Position numbers and translations under genes: made by a program. A model generated the notes under the pieces. It did no database searches. It was not told where the DNA came from and saw only the letters and a list, made by a program, of their open reading frames with translations. A stretch of DNA of 64,000 nt from Vibrio maerlii (GTDB lineage Bacteria > Pseudomonadota > Gammaproteobacteria > Enterobacterales > Vibrionaceae). This document shows, piece by piece, positions 38,481 to 49,294 of the stretch (positions are counted from its first letter, which is position 1; each line of letters opens with the position of its first letter). Location: the NCBI RefSeq assembly GCF_003415655.1, contig NZ_QRHC01000012.1:1-64000 (forward strand), written 5' to 3'.

Positions 38481-41204
38481 ATGATTACTAAGCTACTGAC
38501 AAAGGTAATTGGCAGTCGCAATGACCGAACACTGCGCCGCCTTAGAAAAATCGTCAAAGAAATTAATAACTATGAACCAACGTTTGAAGCGCTTTCTGAT
38601 GAAGAGCTAAAAGCAAAAACTGTTGAGTTCCGTCAGCGCTTGGACAAAGGTGAAAACCTAGATAGCCTACTACCAGAAGCATTTGCAACGGTGCGTGAAG
38701 CATCAAAGCGTGTTTACGGCATGCGTCATTTCGACGTACAGCTTATCGGTGGTATGGTACTAAACGCTGGTCAAATCGCAGAGATGCGTACAGGTGAAGG
38801 CAAAACGCTAACTGCGACCCTCCCTGCTTACCTAAACGCATTGAAAGGTGCGGTACATGTAGTAACAGTGAATGACTACCTTGCAAAGCGTGATGCTGAA
38901 ACAAACCGCGTTCTATTTGAATTCTTAGGTATGACTGTTGGCGTTAACGTACCAAATATGCCGCCACTAGAGAAAAAAGAAGCTTACCAAGCAGACATTC
39001 TTTACGGCACAAACAACGAGTTTGGTTTTGATTACCTTCGTGACAACATGGCTTTCCGCAATGAAGACCGTGTTCAGCGCGAACGTTTCTTTGCCGTCGT
39101 CGATGAGGTGGATTCCATCCTAATCGATGAAGCGCGTACACCGCTTATCATCTCCGGCCCTGCTGAAGATAGTTCAGAGCTTTACACTCGCATCAACACT
39201 CTAATTCCACATCTTGAGCGTCAAGATAAAGAAGACTCAGAAGAGTACCGTGGCGATGGCCACTACACTCTAGACGAGAAATCGAAACAAGTTCACCTGA
39301 CTGAAAATGGTCAAGAGTTCGTTGAAGAATTGATGGTTAAAAATGGTCTGATGGAAGAGGGGGACACACTTTATTCTCCAACCAACATTAGCCTACTGCA
39401 TCACGTAAATGCTGCACTTCGTGCCCACGTCCTATTTGAGCGTAACGTAGACTACATTGTGACAGACGAAGGCGAAGTGGTTATCGTTGATGAGCATACT
39501 GGTCGTACAATGCCTGGTCGTCGTTGGTCTGAAGGGTTACACCAAGCGGTAGAAGCGAAAGAAGGTGTTAAGATCCAGAACGAGAACCAGACGCTAGCGT
39601 CTATCACGTTCCAGAATTACTTCCGTCTATACGAAAAACTGTCTGGTATGACAGGTACCGCAGATACGGAAGCATTTGAATTCCAGTCTATCTATGGTCT
39701 AGAAACGGTCGTTATCCCAACCAACAAACCAATGATCCGTAACGATATGCCAGATGTGGTATACCGTACCGAGACTGAAAAGTTCAATGCGATTATTGAA
39801 GACATCAAGGACCGCGTTGCAAAAGGTCAACCGACACTAGTAGGTACCGTATCTATCGAGAAATCAGAGCTACTTTCTAACGCTCTGAAGAAAGCCAAGA
39901 TTAAGCATAACGTACTTAACGCGAAGTTCCACGAAAAAGAAGCTGAGATTGTTGCCGGTGCAGGTACTCCGGGTGCTGTGACTATCGCAACAAACATGGC
40001 GGGTCGTGGTACCGATATCGTACTTGGTGGTAGCTGGCAGGCTCAAGTAGAGAAACTGGATAACCCAACTCAAGATCAAATCGACAAGATTAAATCGGAC
40101 TGGAAAGTGGTACATGACCAAGTTCTTGAAGCTGGTGGTCTACACATTATTGGTACTGAGCGCCACGAATCTCGTCGTATCGACAACCAGCTGCGTGGTC
40201 GTTCTGGTCGTCAGGGTGATGCTGGTTCATCGCGTTTCTACCTATCAATGGAAGATTCACTTCTTCGTATCTTCACTTCTGATCGTATGGCTGGTCTTAT
40301 ACAGAGTGGTATGGAAGAGGGTGAAGCCATCGAATCTAAGATGCTTTCACGCTCTATCGAAAAAGCACAGCGTAAAGTGGAAGGCCGTAACTTCGATATT
40401 CGTAAGCAGCTTCTTGAGTACGATGACGTGGCGAACGATCAGCGTAAGGTCGTATATGAACTGCGTGATGAGCTAATGACGACTGACGACATTAGCGAGA
40501 TGATCGAGCACAACCGTGCTGATGTTTACACATCAGTGATCGACGAGTACATCCCACCACAATCTCTAGATGATATGTGGGATATTTCTGGGCTTGAAGC
40601 TCGCCTGAAGAATGACTTCGATCTAGAACTACCAATTCAAACTTGGTTAGATGAAGACGATAAGCTATACGAAGAAGCTCTTCGTGAGCGTATCCTTGAG
40701 CAAGCGATTGAAGTGTACAAACAGAAAGAAGAAGTAGTTGGTGAGCAAGTGCTACGCAACTTCGAAAAGTCTGTCATGCTACAAACGCTAGATACACTTT
40801 GGAAGGAGCATCTTGCAGCGATGGACCACCTTCGCCAAGGTATCCACCTACGTGGCTATGCTCAGAAGAACCCGAAGCAAGAGTACAAGCGCGAGTCGTT
40901 TGAACTGTTTGAAGGTTTACTAGAAGCATTGAAGTCTGACGTTATCATGGTGCTATCAAAAGTACGTGTTCAGCAGCAAGAAGAAGTTGAGCGTATGGAA
41001 GCTCAGCGTCGTGCTCAAGCCGAAGAAGCGGCACGCCGTGCACAAGCACAGCACCAAGCAGCAGAAAACCAGCTATCTGATGGTGAAGAGGGCGAAGGCC
41101 CTCAACAGCCAATGGTTCGTGAAGGTCAGAAAGTAGGTCGTAACGATCCTTGTCCATGTGGTAGTGGTAAGAAGTACAAACAGTGCCATGGCAAGATTAG
41201 TTAA
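38481..41204 (+). CDS. secA: preprotein translocase ATPase SecA
   Basis: The motor ATPase that pushes unfolded preproteins through SecYEG. It has Walker [11 protein letters not shown] (about residues 102-111), Walker [13 protein letters not shown] (about 209-220), the second nucleotide-binding fold with [12 protein letters not shown] (about 507-518), and a C-terminal zinc-binding tail [14 protein letters not shown] that binds SecB. A Gln/Ala-rich helical linker precedes the tail. Length 907. No secM is seen upstream, so control must differ from E. coli. Confidence 0.99.
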   Translation: MITKLLTKVIGSRNDRTLRRLRKIVKEINNYEPTFEALSDEELKAKTVEFRQRLDKGENLDSLLPEAFATVREASKRVYGMRHFDVQLIGGMVLNAGQIAEMRTGEGKTLTATLPAYLNALKGAVHVVTVNDYLAKRDAETNRVLFEFLGMTVGVNVPNMPPLEKKEAYQADILYGTNNEFGFDYLRDNMAFRNEDRVQRERFFAVVDEVDSILIDEARTPLIISGPAEDSSELYTRINTLIPHLERQDKEDSEEYRGDGHYTLDEKSKQVHLTENGQEFVEELMVKNGLMEEGDTLYSPTNISLLHHVNAALRAHVLFERNVDYIVTDEGEVVIVDEHTGRTMPGRRWSEGLHQAVEAKEGVKIQNENQTLASITFQNYFRLYEKLSGMTGTADTEAFEFQSIYGLETVVIPTNKPMIRNDMPDVVYRTETEKFNAIIEDIKDRVAKGQPTLVGTVSIEKSELLSNALKKAKIKHNVLNAKFHEKEAEIVAGAGTPGAVTIATNMAGRGTDIVLGGSWQAQVEKLDNPTQDQIDKIKSDWKVVHDQVLEAGGLHIIGTERHESRRIDNQLRGRSGRQGDAGSSRFYLSMEDSLLRIFTSDRMAGLIQSGMEEGEAIESKMLSRSIEKAQRKVEGRNFDIRKQLLEYDDVANDQRKVVYELRDELMTTDDISEMIEHNRADVYTSVIDEYIPPQSLDDMWDISGLEARLKNDFDLELPIQTWLDEDDKLYEEALRERILEQAIEVYKQKEEVVGEQVLRNFEKSVMLQTLDTLWKEHLAAMDHLRQGIHLRGYAQKNPKQEYKRESFELFEGLLEALKSDVIMVLSKVRVQQQEEVERMEAQRRAQAEEAARRAQAQHQAAENQLSDGEEGEGPQQPMVREGQKVGRNDPCPCGSGKKYKQCHGKIS

Positions 41205-41237
41205 TTCACTTCGCTTAAACTAATTGATGGATTGAGA

Positions 41238-41263
41238 AAAGAGTCGCTTATGCGGCTCTTTTT
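41238..41263 (+). terminator. terminator of secA
   Basis: AAAGAGTCGC-TTAT-GCGGCTCTTT stem (one T-G mismatch or G-U pair) followed by T residues. Confidence 0.85.
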
Positions 41264-41272
41264 GTATCTAGG

Positions 41273-41343
41273 GTTCCTAGATCCTAGTTGGAGTTCCTTG
41301 AGAGGGCAGTTATTCTAGGTACTAGGATCTATAACCTAGGAAC
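41273..41343. repeat. CTAG-rich imperfect inverted repeat upstream of mutT
   Basis: The left arm GTTCCTAGATCCTAG (41273-41287) is the reverse complement of two right-arm blocks, CTAGGAT (41322-41328) and CTAGGAAC (41336-41343). The AGGAAC in the last block is the best ribosome binding site of mutT. Further CTAG motifs follow the gene at 41748-41763. Confidence 0.85.
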
Positions 41344-41352
41344 TTTATTTAA

Positions 41353-41751
41353 ATGAAAAGAATCCACATCGTTGCAGCAATCATCTTCAATCAAGACAAG
41401 TCTCAAATTTTTATTACTAAGCGTCCAGATGATAAGCACAAGGGCGGTTTTTGGGAGTTCCCGGGTGGTAAGGTTGAAGAGGGAGAGACCAAAGAACAGG
41501 CTATGATCCGCGAGCTTGAAGAAGAAGTAGGGATCACGGTGACGGCTCAACATTTGTTTGAACACCTAGAGCATGACTACCCTGAGAAGTCTCTGAAGTT
41601 CGACTTTATTCAGGTCAATGCTTTTGATGGTGAGGCTCATGGTAAAGAAGGACAACAAGGAGAGTGGGTTAGCATTAGTGAGTTACCAAATTACACTTTT
41701 CCTGAAGCGAACGTACCAATTTTAGAGCGCGTTGTTACAGAATTTTCCTAG
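41353..41751 (+). CDS. mutT: 8-oxo-dGTP diphosphatase MutT
   Basis: A Nudix hydrolase of 132 residues that removes 8-oxo-dGTP from the nucleotide pool. The Nudix box runs from GGKVEEGE through REL to EEVGI (about residues 38-60). Position next to secA is conserved in gammaproteobacteria. Its only visible ribosome binding site (AGGAAC, about 10 bp upstream) lies inside a CTAG-rich inverted repeat, and its TAG stop is part of another CTAG motif. Confidence 0.94.
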   Translation: MKRIHIVAAIIFNQDKSQIFITKRPDDKHKGGFWEFPGGKVEEGETKEQAMIRELEEEVGITVTAQHLFEHLEHDYPEKSLKFDFIQVNAFDGEAHGKEGQQGEWVSISELPNYTFPEANVPILERVVTEFS

Positions 41752-41763
41752 GAGTTCCCCTAG

Positions 41764-42657
<894 letters not shown>

Positions 42658-42670
42658 ATTTAATAATTAT

Positions 42671-42698
42671 GCGCCTTCTTTGAAAGGCGCTTTTTTTT
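42671..42698 (+). terminator. terminator of dapB
   Basis: GCGCCTT and AAGGCGC form a 7-bp stem, followed by a run of eight T. Confidence 0.88.
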
Positions 42699-42699
42699 A

Positions 42700-43003
42700 T
42701 CTGAAGAAAAAACGAGAAATCAACTTGAACTATTAACCTACCTTTCGTTCCTTTAATTGTCTTTTTTAAAGGTTTCGAGATTATTTTGTGTTTAATTTGT
42801 GTTTTGTGATTGTTTTCTAGAGGAGCGCAACGATTGCGTAATTGAGTAAAGAAAATTTGCAATAAGAATTTTGTTACCAAAGTGAATTGTTCTCGATTTC
42901 TGTCGAGGGGTGGCTTTTTTCTGCACAAAAAAGTTACTTTTGGCTACTTGATACGAAAAACAAAGTTAGTGCTTTAAAAGTAGAAATTATTTCACTTCAA
43001 TTG
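42700..43003. other. AT-rich upstream region of carAB
   Basis: About 300 bp of AT-rich DNA with several poly-T and poly-A tracts. No convincing reading frame is seen; a 94-codon minus-strand frame here lacks family features. In E. coli the matching region binds IHF, PepA and PurR for control of the upstream car promoter. No clear site was recognised here. Confidence 0.5.
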
Positions 43004-43032
43004 TTGACACCTAATCTACTGATCACTAGAAT
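43004..43032 (+). promoter_or_regulatory. upstream (P1-like) promoter of carAB
   Basis: TTGACA (43004-43009) and TAGAAT (43027-43032) with exactly 17-bp spacing, about 105 bp before carA. This fits the pyrimidine-responsive P1 of E. coli carAB by position. Confidence 0.75.
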
Positions 43033-43090
43033 ACCGCCAATTTGTCTAATTTCCGTAAAAACGTAGATTTAAGCGTTTGAGGAAGGTAGA

Positions 43091-43129
43091 ATTGCAAATT
43101 AAATCAATTTTAATGCATTTTTATTCTGG
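43091..43129 (+). promoter_or_regulatory. two ARG boxes (ArgR operator) of carAB
   Basis: Two 18-bp half-conserved palindromes, ATTGCAAATTAAATCAAT (43091-43108) and AATGCATTTTTATTCTGG (43112-43129), are separated by 3 bp. That spacing is the standard for ArgR hexamer binding. The second box touches the carA ribosome binding site. Confidence 0.65.
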
Positions 43130-43137
43130 AGGTTGTC

Positions 43138-44277
43138 TTGAGTAAGTCAGCACTGCTAGTCCTAGAAGATGGGACAGTATTCCACGGTGAATCCATTGGC
43201 GCAGACGGTTCGGCTGTTGGTGAAGTCGTTTTTAATACCTCGATGACGGGGTACCAAGAAATCCTCACTGATCCTTCCTATTCTCAACAAATCGTTACTC
43301 TTACTTACCCTCACATTGGCAATACCGGAACCACTTCCGAAGACGAAGAATCTTCTTCAATCCACGCTCAAGGCCTTGTGATTCGCGATCTCCCTCTTAT
43401 CGCTTCTAACTTCCGTAGTGAACAATCTCTTTCTGATTATCTTAAGTCGCAAAACATTGTTGGTATTGCAGACATCGATACTCGTAAGCTGACTCGTATC
43501 CTACGTGAAAAAGGTGCTCAAAATGGCTGTATCGTTGCTGGCAATAACATCGACGAAGCATTAGCGCTAGCAAAAGCGAAAGAGTTTCCAGGCCTGAAAG
43601 GCATGGACCTAGCGAAAGTAGTATCGACAAAAGAAGCATACCCTTGGAAACAAGGTTCGTGGACACTAACAGGTGGCCTACCAGAGGCGAAAGCTGACAG
43701 CGAGCTTCCATTCCACGTTGTTGCTTACGACTTCGGTGCAAAACGCAACATCCTACGTATGCTTGTTGACCTCGGTGTTCGCCTAACGGTTGTTCCAGCG
43801 GAAACTTCTGCTGAAGAAGTGCTAGCACTGAACCCAGACGGTGTATTCCTATCAAATGGCCCTGGTGACCCAGAACCATGTACTTACGCGATTGAAGCGA
43901 CAAAAGTATTCCTAGAGAAAGGTTTACCAATCTTCGGCATCTGTCTAGGTCACCAGATTCTTGCACTAGCATCTGGCGCACAGACTGTGAAAATGAAGTT
44001 CGGTCACCACGGTGCGAACCACCCGGTTAAGGACCTAGACCGCAACGTTGTAATGATTACTTCTCAGAACCACGGTTTTGCTGCTGATGAAGCAAGCCTT
44101 CCTGAGAACCTACGTGCTACTCACGTATCACTATTTGATGGCTCACTGCAGGGTATCCACCGCACTGATAAGCCAGCATTTAGCTTCCAAGGTCACCCTG
44201 AAGCAAGCCCTGGTCCTCACGACGCAGCGCCGCTGTTTGACCACTTCATTGAATTAATCAAAGAACACAAAGCGTAA
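43138..44277 (+). CDS. carA: carbamoyl-phosphate synthase small subunit
   Basis: The glutaminase subunit, which frees ammonia from glutamine for CarB. It has an N-terminal CPSase domain and a class I amidotransferase domain with nucleophile Cys269 in FGICLGHQ and a His/Glu pair in [11 protein letters not shown] near residue 352. The start is TTG at 43138, with a strong TGGAGG site 6 bp before it and no ATG that fits the N-terminus. Length 379. It forms an operon with carB and serves arginine and pyrimidine synthesis. Confidence 0.98.
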   Translation: MSKSALLVLEDGTVFHGESIGADGSAVGEVVFNTSMTGYQEILTDPSYSQQIVTLTYPHIGNTGTTSEDEESSSIHAQGLVIRDLPLIASNFRSEQSLSDYLKSQNIVGIADIDTRKLTRILREKGAQNGCIVAGNNIDEALALAKAKEFPGLKGMDLAKVVSTKEAYPWKQGSWTLTGGLPEAKADSELPFHVVAYDFGAKRNILRMLVDLGVRLTVVPAETSAEEVLALNPDGVFLSNGPGDPEPCTYAIEATKVFLEKGLPIFGICLGHQILALASGAQTVKMKFGHHGANHPVKDLDRNVVMITSQNHGFAADEASLPENLRATHVSLFDGSLQGIHRTDKPAFSFQGHPEASPGPHDAAPLFDHFIELIKEHKA

Positions 44278-44294
44278 GTTGGAGTAGTAAGAGA

Positions 44295-47200
44295 ATGCCA
44301 AAACGTACTGACATTAAAAGTATTCTGATTCTTGGTGCAGGTCCGATCGTTATCGGTCAAGCATGTGAGTTTGACTACTCTGGTGCTCAAGCTTGTAAAG
44401 CACTACGCGAAGAGGGTTACCGTGTAATCCTAGTAAACTCAAACCCTGCAACTATCATGACTGACCCAGACATGGCAGATGCAACGTACATCGAACCAAT
44501 CCAGTGGGAAGTGGTTCGTAACATCATCGCAAAAGAGAAGCCAGACGCAGTTCTACCTACGATGGGTGGCCAAACGGCGCTTAACTGTGCACTAGACCTT
44601 GAGAAACACGGTGTTCTTGAAGAGTTCGGTGTAGAGATGATCGGTGCAACAGCTGACGCTATCGATAAAGCAGAAGACCGTTCTCGTTTCGATAAGGCGA
44701 TGAAGTCTATCGGCCTTGAGTGTCCGCGTGCTGATACTGCAAAAACCATGGAAGAAGCTTACGCTGTTCTCGATATGGTTGGCTTCCCTTGTATCATTCG
44801 TCCATCATTTACGATGGGTGGTACTGGTGGTGGTATCGCGTACAACAAAGAAGAGTTCGAAGAGATCTGTCGCCGCGGTCTAGACCTTTCTCCAACTAAC
44901 GAGCTTCTTATCGATGAATCTCTTATCGGTTGGAAAGAGTACGAGATGGAAGTGGTTCGTGACAAAGCGGACAACTGTATCATCGTATGTGCGATTGAAA
45001 ACTTCGACCCAATGGGTATCCACACGGGTGACTCAATCACGGTTGCACCAGCACAGACTCTAACAGACAAAGAATACCAGCTGATGCGTAACGCATCTCT
45101 AGCAGTACTGCGTGAGATCGGCGTTGAAACAGGCGGTTCTAACGTACAGTTTGGTATCAACCCGAAAGATGGCCGTATGGTTATCATCGAGATGAACCCA
45201 CGTGTATCTCGTTCTTCTGCACTAGCATCGAAAGCAACTGGTTTCCCAATTGCTAAGATTGCAGCGAAACTAGCAGTTGGCTTCACACTAGATGAGCTAA
45301 TGAACGACATTACTGGCGGCGCAACTCCAGCATCATTCGAACCAACAATCGACTACGTAGTAACTAAGATTCCTCGCTTTAACTTCGAGAAATTTGCAGG
45401 TGCTAACGACCGTCTAACGACGCAGATGAAGTCAGTTGGTGAGGTTATGGCTATCGGTCGTAACCAACAAGAATCGCTACAAAAAGCACTTCGCGGCCTC
45501 GAAGTTGGCGCGACTGGCTTTGACGAAATGGTTGACCTAGATGCGCCAGACGCACTAACAACAATTCGTCACGAACTTAAAGAAGCAGGCGCAGAGCGTA
45601 TTTGGTACATCGCGGATGCATTCCGTGCAGGTATGTCAGTAGATGGTGTATTCAACCTAACGCAAATCGACCGCTGGTTCCTAGTTCAAATCGAAGACAT
45701 CGTGAAGCTTGAGCAAGAACTTAAAGCGCAAGGCTTTGCTGGTCTGAATAAAGACAAGCTGAATAAGCTGAAGCGTAAAGGTTTTGCTGACGCGCGCCTA
45801 TCTAAGATTCTAGGTGTTTCTGAGAGTGAAATTCGCCGTCTACGTGATCAGTACGACATCCACCCAGTTTACAAGCGCGTAGATACGTGTGCGGCTGAGT
45901 TCTCTTCTGATACGGCTTACATGTACTCATCTTACGATGAAGAGTGTGAAGCAAACCCAACAGAAAAAGACAAGATCATGATCCTAGGTGGCGGTCCAAA
46001 CCGTATCGGCCAAGGCATCGAATTTGACTACTGTTGTGTACACGCATCTCTAGCACTACGTGAAGATGGTTACGAAACAATCATGGTTAACTGTAACCCT
46101 GAGACAGTTTCAACAGATTACGACACATCTGACCGTCTGTACTTCGAACCAGTAACTCTGGAAGATGTACTAGCAATCGCTCGCGTTGAGAAGCCAAAAG
46201 GCGTTATCGTTCAGTATGGTGGTCAAACGCCACTGAAACTGGCTCGTGCTCTTGAAGCCGCTGGTGTACCTATCATCGGTACTAGCCCTGACGCAATCGA
46301 CCGTGCAGAAGACCGTGAGCGCTTCCAAGTAGCCGTTGACCGTCTAGGCCTACTACAGCCAGAGAACGCGACAGTAACGACAATGGAGCAAGCGATCGAG
46401 AAATCTCGTGAAATCGGTTACCCATTGGTTGTACGTCCTTCTTACGTTCTTGGTGGTCGTGCGATGGAAATCGTATACGACGAGCAAGACCTACGTCGCT
46501 ACTTCAATGAAGCGGTAAGCGTATCGAACGAATCTCCAGTTCTTCTTGATAGCTTCCTAGATGATGCTGTTGAAGTAGATATCGATGCTATCTGCGACGG
46601 TGAGCGTGTGGTTATCGGTGGTATCATGGAGCACATCGAGCAAGCGGGTGTTCACTCTGGTGACTCAGCATGTTCTCTGCCAGCGTACACGCTAAGTGCA
46701 GAAATCCAAGATGTAATGCGTGAGCAAGTTGAAAAACTAGCATTTGAGCTGGGTGTTCGCGGTCTAATGAATACACAGTTTGCAGTGAAAGATAACAAGG
46801 TTTACTTAATCGAGGTTAACCCTCGTGCAGCACGTACGGTACCGTTCGTATCTAAAGCAACTGGCGCACCAATCGCTAAGATTGCAGCACGTGTAATGGC
46901 GGGTCAATCTCTTGAAGCTCAAGGCTTTACCAAAGAGATCATCCCACCTTACTACTCAGTGAAAGAAGTAGTACTACCGTTCAACAAATTCCCTGGTGTT
47001 GACCCACTATTAGGCCCAGAAATGCGCTCTACTGGTGAGGTTATGGGTGTTGGTGCGACGTTCGCAGAAGCTTACTCTAAAGCTGAATTGGGTTGTGGCA
47101 ACATCTACCCAGAAGGCGGCCGTGCTCTTCTTTCTGTTCGTGAAGGCGACAAAGAGCGCGTTGTAGACTTAGCATCAAAGCTGTCTAAGCTTGGTTACCA

Positions 47201-47525
47201 GCTAGACGCAACTCACGGTACTGCGGTTATCCTTGGCGAAGCGGGCATCAACCCACGTCTAGTAAACAAGGTACACGAAGGTCGTCCTCACATTCTTGAC
47301 CGCATCAAGAACAATGAGTACACCTACATCGTGAACACTGCAGCTGGCCGTCAAGCGATTGAAGACTCTAAAGTACTTCGTCGTGGTGCTCTAGCTGAGA
47401 AAGTGAACTACACAACAACGCTAAACGCAGCGTTCGCAACGTGTATGGCACACACTGCTGATGCGAAAACAACAGTCACTTCAGTTCAAGAGCTACACGC
47501 TCAGGTTAAAGCTGCAGAAGCTTAA
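44295..47525 (+). CDS. carB: carbamoyl-phosphate synthase large subunit
   Basis: The synthetase subunit, 1076 residues. It has two homologous halves, each with an ATP-grasp fold (first loop [15 protein letters not shown], second [15 protein letters not shown]), and a C-terminal allosteric domain. The conserved openings [11 protein letters not shown] and [11 protein letters not shown] mark the halves. Both carboxyphosphate and carbamate phosphorylation sites look complete. It follows carA by 17 bp and ends in a strong terminator. Confidence 0.99.
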   Translation: MPKRTDIKSILILGAGPIVIGQACEFDYSGAQACKALREEGYRVILVNSNPATIMTDPDMADATYIEPIQWEVVRNIIAKEKPDAVLPTMGGQTALNCALDLEKHGVLEEFGVEMIGATADAIDKAEDRSRFDKAMKSIGLECPRADTAKTMEEAYAVLDMVGFPCIIRPSFTMGGTGGGIAYNKEEFEEICRRGLDLSPTNELLIDESLIGWKEYEMEVVRDKADNCIIVCAIENFDPMGIHTGDSITVAPAQTLTDKEYQLMRNASLAVLREIGVETGGSNVQFGINPKDGRMVIIEMNPRVSRSSALASKATGFPIAKIAAKLAVGFTLDELMNDITGGATPASFEPTIDYVVTKIPRFNFEKFAGANDRLTTQMKSVGEVMAIGRNQQESLQKALRGLEVGATGFDEMVDLDAPDALTTIRHELKEAGAERIWYIADAFRAGMSVDGVFNLTQIDRWFLVQIEDIVKLEQELKAQGFAGLNKDKLNKLKRKGFADARLSKILGVSESEIRRLRDQYDIHPVYKRVDTCAAEFSSDTAYMYSSYDEECEANPTEKDKIMILGGGPNRIGQGIEFDYCCVHASLALREDGYETIMVNCNPETVSTDYDTSDRLYFEPVTLEDVLAIARVEKPKGVIVQYGGQTPLKLARALEAAGVPIIGTSPDAIDRAEDRERFQVAVDRLGLLQPENATVTTMEQAIEKSREIGYPLVVRPSYVLGGRAMEIVYDEQDLRRYFNEAVSVSNESPVLLDSFLDDAVEVDIDAICDGERVVIGGIMEHIEQAGVHSGDSACSLPAYTLSAEIQDVMREQVEKLAFELGVRGLMNTQFAVKDNKVYLIEVNPRAARTVPFVSKATGAPIAKIAARVMAGQSLEAQGFTKEIIPPYYSVKEVVLPFNKFPGVDPLLGPEMRSTGEVMGVGATFAEAYSKAELGCGNIYPEGGRALLSVREGDKERVVDLASKLSKLGYQLDATHGTAVILGEAGINPRLVNKVHEGRPHILDRIKNNEYTYIVNTAAGRQAIEDSKVLRRGALAEKVNYTTTLNAAFATCMAHTADAKTTVTSVQELHAQVKAAEA

Positions 47526-47546
47526 TCTGACACAGCTCAAGATATG

Positions 47547-47580
47547 AAAAAGCCCGCTCAATGAGCGGGTTTTGTTTTTT
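47547..47580 (+). terminator. terminator of carAB
   Basis: CCCGCTCA and TGAGCGGG form an 8-bp stem with flanking A run and a TTTTGTTTTTT tail. Confidence 0.92.
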
Positions 47581-47593
47581 AGCGTCTCGATAA

Positions 47594-47605
47594 CTAGATA
47601 TCTAG
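47594..47605. repeat. 12-bp CTAG palindrome
   Basis: CTAGATATCTAG is a perfect palindrome with CTAG at both ends. It lies between the carB terminator and the second 8-bp array. Its role is unknown. Confidence 0.6.
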
Positions 47606-47625
47606 ATTCTTTAACGCGAAGCACT

Positions 47626-47655
47626 AAAAAGGGTTGACGCGTTAACGTCAACCCT
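47626..47655 (-). terminator. terminator of the UPF0126 gene, beyond the repeat array
   Basis: On the minus strand AGGGTTGACG and CGTCAACCCT form a 10-bp stem with a 6-nt loop, then TTTTTAG. It lies after the 8-bp array, so the array is likely transcribed in the 3' untranslated part of the gene at 47772-48398. Confidence 0.85.
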
Positions 47656-47660
47656 CAAAA

Positions 47661-47779
47661 TAGCTCTCTAGCTCTCTAGCTCTCTAGCTCTCTAGCTCTC
47701 TAGCTCTCTAGCTCTCTAGCTCTCTAGCTCTCTAGCTCTCTAGCTCTCTAGCTCTCTAGCTCTCTAGCTCTCTAGCTCT
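47661..47779. repeat. second 8-bp tandem array, about 15 TAGCTCTC units
   Basis: 119 bp of perfect repeats of the same unit as at 1-176 and in the same orientation. The array abuts the UPF0126 gene, whose last serine codon and TAG stop (47774-47772, minus) are made of repeat sequence. Both arrays end with the same bases, TAGCTCTTA, on the right side. Confidence 0.97.
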
Positions 47780-48398
47780 TACTTCCCAACGCAAACGTGG
47801 GTAGCGACAGATGCCATTTAATCGCACCTAAACGAATAATCAGAGTAGAGGCAACACCCACAAGGAATGATGTTTCGCTGTCATAACCGAGTGAAAGTGC
47901 TGAGGTATGGAATACGCCGCCGATGATACAGGCTGTAGCATAGACTTCGCTTCTCAATACCATGGGTACTTCACGGGCAAGTACGTCACGGATGATACCG
48001 CCACCACAGCCGGTGATGACACCCATGATGACGGCAACAAGTGCTGAGCTTTGGAAACTCAATGCTTTTTCTACGCCAATTCCGACAAAAACAGCCAAAC
48101 CAATAGCATCACATACAGGCAGAATCCACCAAGCAAGGCGCTTTGGACGTCGTACTATGATCATAGTTAGCAGACAAGTACAAAGAATAACCCAAAGGTA
48201 AGTCGTATCTGTTATCCAGAAAACGGGCGTAGCGCCTAATGCCATATCACGGATGGTACCACCACCAATAGCGGTAACGCTGCCGAGTACCGCCACGCCA
48301 AACGGATCCATCTTTAGGCGACCAGCGACAAAGACACCAGAAATAGCAAAAATAGCGGTACCAAAAAGGTCAATAAAGTAGAGAAGCATAGAGTCCAT
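47772..48398 (-). CDS. UPF0126/TRIC-like inner-membrane protein
   Basis: A 208-residue protein with about seven membrane segments and two internal repeats, each with a glycine-rich loop: AIGGGTIRDMALG (about residues 43-55) and GCGGGIIRDVLA (about 130-141). This is the UPF0126 (YadS/YicG) pattern, related to trimeric intracellular cation channels; the substrate is not established. In its N-terminus I chose MDSMLLYFIDL (ATG 48398); MLLYF at 48389 is possible. The final Ser codon and the stop lie in the 8-bp array. Confidence 0.85.
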   Translation of the reverse strand: MDSMLLYFIDLFGTAIFAISGVFVAGRLKMDPFGVAVLGSVTAIGGGTIRDMALGATPVFWITDTTYLWVILCTCLLTMIIVRRPKRLAWWILPVCDAIGLAVFVGIGVEKALSFQSSALVAVIMGVITGCGGGIIRDVLAREVPMVLRSEVYATACIIGGVFHTSALSLGYDSETSFLVGVASTLIIRLGAIKWHLSLPTFALGSKS

Positions 48399-48467
48399 AG
48401 GACAATTCACTCGTAAAAATAACAACAGGAATTTGGGGCAGATTGTACGAGAATATTTCCTTAATCG

Positions 48468-49292
48468 TTAGGGCTTTTTTCGTACAGCATCAAAATGTTG
48501 GCAAACTTCTTTTACCGCCAACAATGTTCGCGGGGTTGGGCGGTTTAACCAATCTGAGGTCAGACTCCACACATGTTCATTTTTGACTGCCGGGAGCTGA
48601 GATTCCCACTTCAACCACATGTTGCCATTTTGAATCGCGTGTTCTGAGGTGAAGATGACATCTGGCTTTTTAGTGACAACTTGCTCAATGCTTACTTGAG
48701 GGTAAGGTACAGAGCTTTGTTTGAAAATATTCTCGCCTCCACAAAACTCAAATACTTCGTTCGGCCAGTTGTCTTGGGCAAGTGTGATGATGGGTTTTTC
48801 ACTCAGTTGATAGAAGAAATTTACCGTTTTCTGGTGAGAATATTTAGCTCTTAGCTGGTTTAATCGCTTTCGATACTCTTGAGCCGCTTGCATACCCACT
48901 TGTGGATCTTCAGCGTACTGGCTTAGGGCTTCGATATTTTCGGCAATGCCGTCTAGTGATTTAGCTTGAGAGAAGTAGAGGTTAAACCCTAACGATTTGA
49001 GTTTCTCTAACTCTCTTGCTGGGTTTCCACCAGGCCATGCGATGATGAGATCGGGGCGAAGAGCGATGATTCGTTCTAACTTGATGCCTTGGTAATTAGC
49101 AACTTTTTCTATGTTTTTAGTTTCTTTAGGATAGTCACTGTACTCGCTGACTGCGACTATCTTGTCCCCTAAACCTGCTGCAAAGGCAATCTCTGTTGCG
49201 TGTGGCGCTAGGCTGATCACCCGTTGAGCAGCCTGCTGTGCACTAGCCAAAGTGGATAGCAAAACGGTAGAGGTTAGTAATAGAGTACGCAC
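48468..49292 (-). CDS. btuF: vitamin B12 ABC transporter, periplasmic binding protein BtuF
   Basis: A 274-residue cluster A-II solute-binding protein with a signal peptide (about residues 1-18) and the motif VISLAPHATEIAFAAGLGDKI typical of BtuF. It delivers cobalamin to BtuCD in the inner membrane. btuC and btuD are not in this window. The gene is 2 bp after cbiB and surely co-transcribed with it, a B12 uptake and salvage pair. The general metallophore-binding family is an alternative, but the neighbour supports B12. Confidence 0.88.
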   Translation of the reverse strand: MRTLLLTSTVLLSTLASAQQAAQRVISLAPHATEIAFAAGLGDKIVAVSEYSDYPKETKNIEKVANYQGIKLERIIALRPDLIIAWPGGNPARELEKLKSLGFNLYFSQAKSLDGIAENIEALSQYAEDPQVGMQAAQEYRKRLNQLRAKYSHQKTVNFFYQLSEKPIITLAQDNWPNEVFEFCGGENIFKQSSVPYPQVSIEQVVTKKPDVIFTSEHAIQNGNMWLKWESQLPAVKNEHVWSLTSDWLNRPTPRTLLAVKEVCQHFDAVRKKP

Positions 49293-49294
49293 GC

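Noticed and set aside
41273-41763. mutT considered as a mobile gene cassette because repeats flank it
   Set aside because: mutT beside secA is a conserved neighbourhood and its base composition matches the neighbours; no transposase or attC-like site is present.
47661-47779. 8-bp array considered as a CRISPR or integron attachment array
   Set aside because: Units are 8 bp, contiguous and without spacers; there are no cas or integrase genes nearby.
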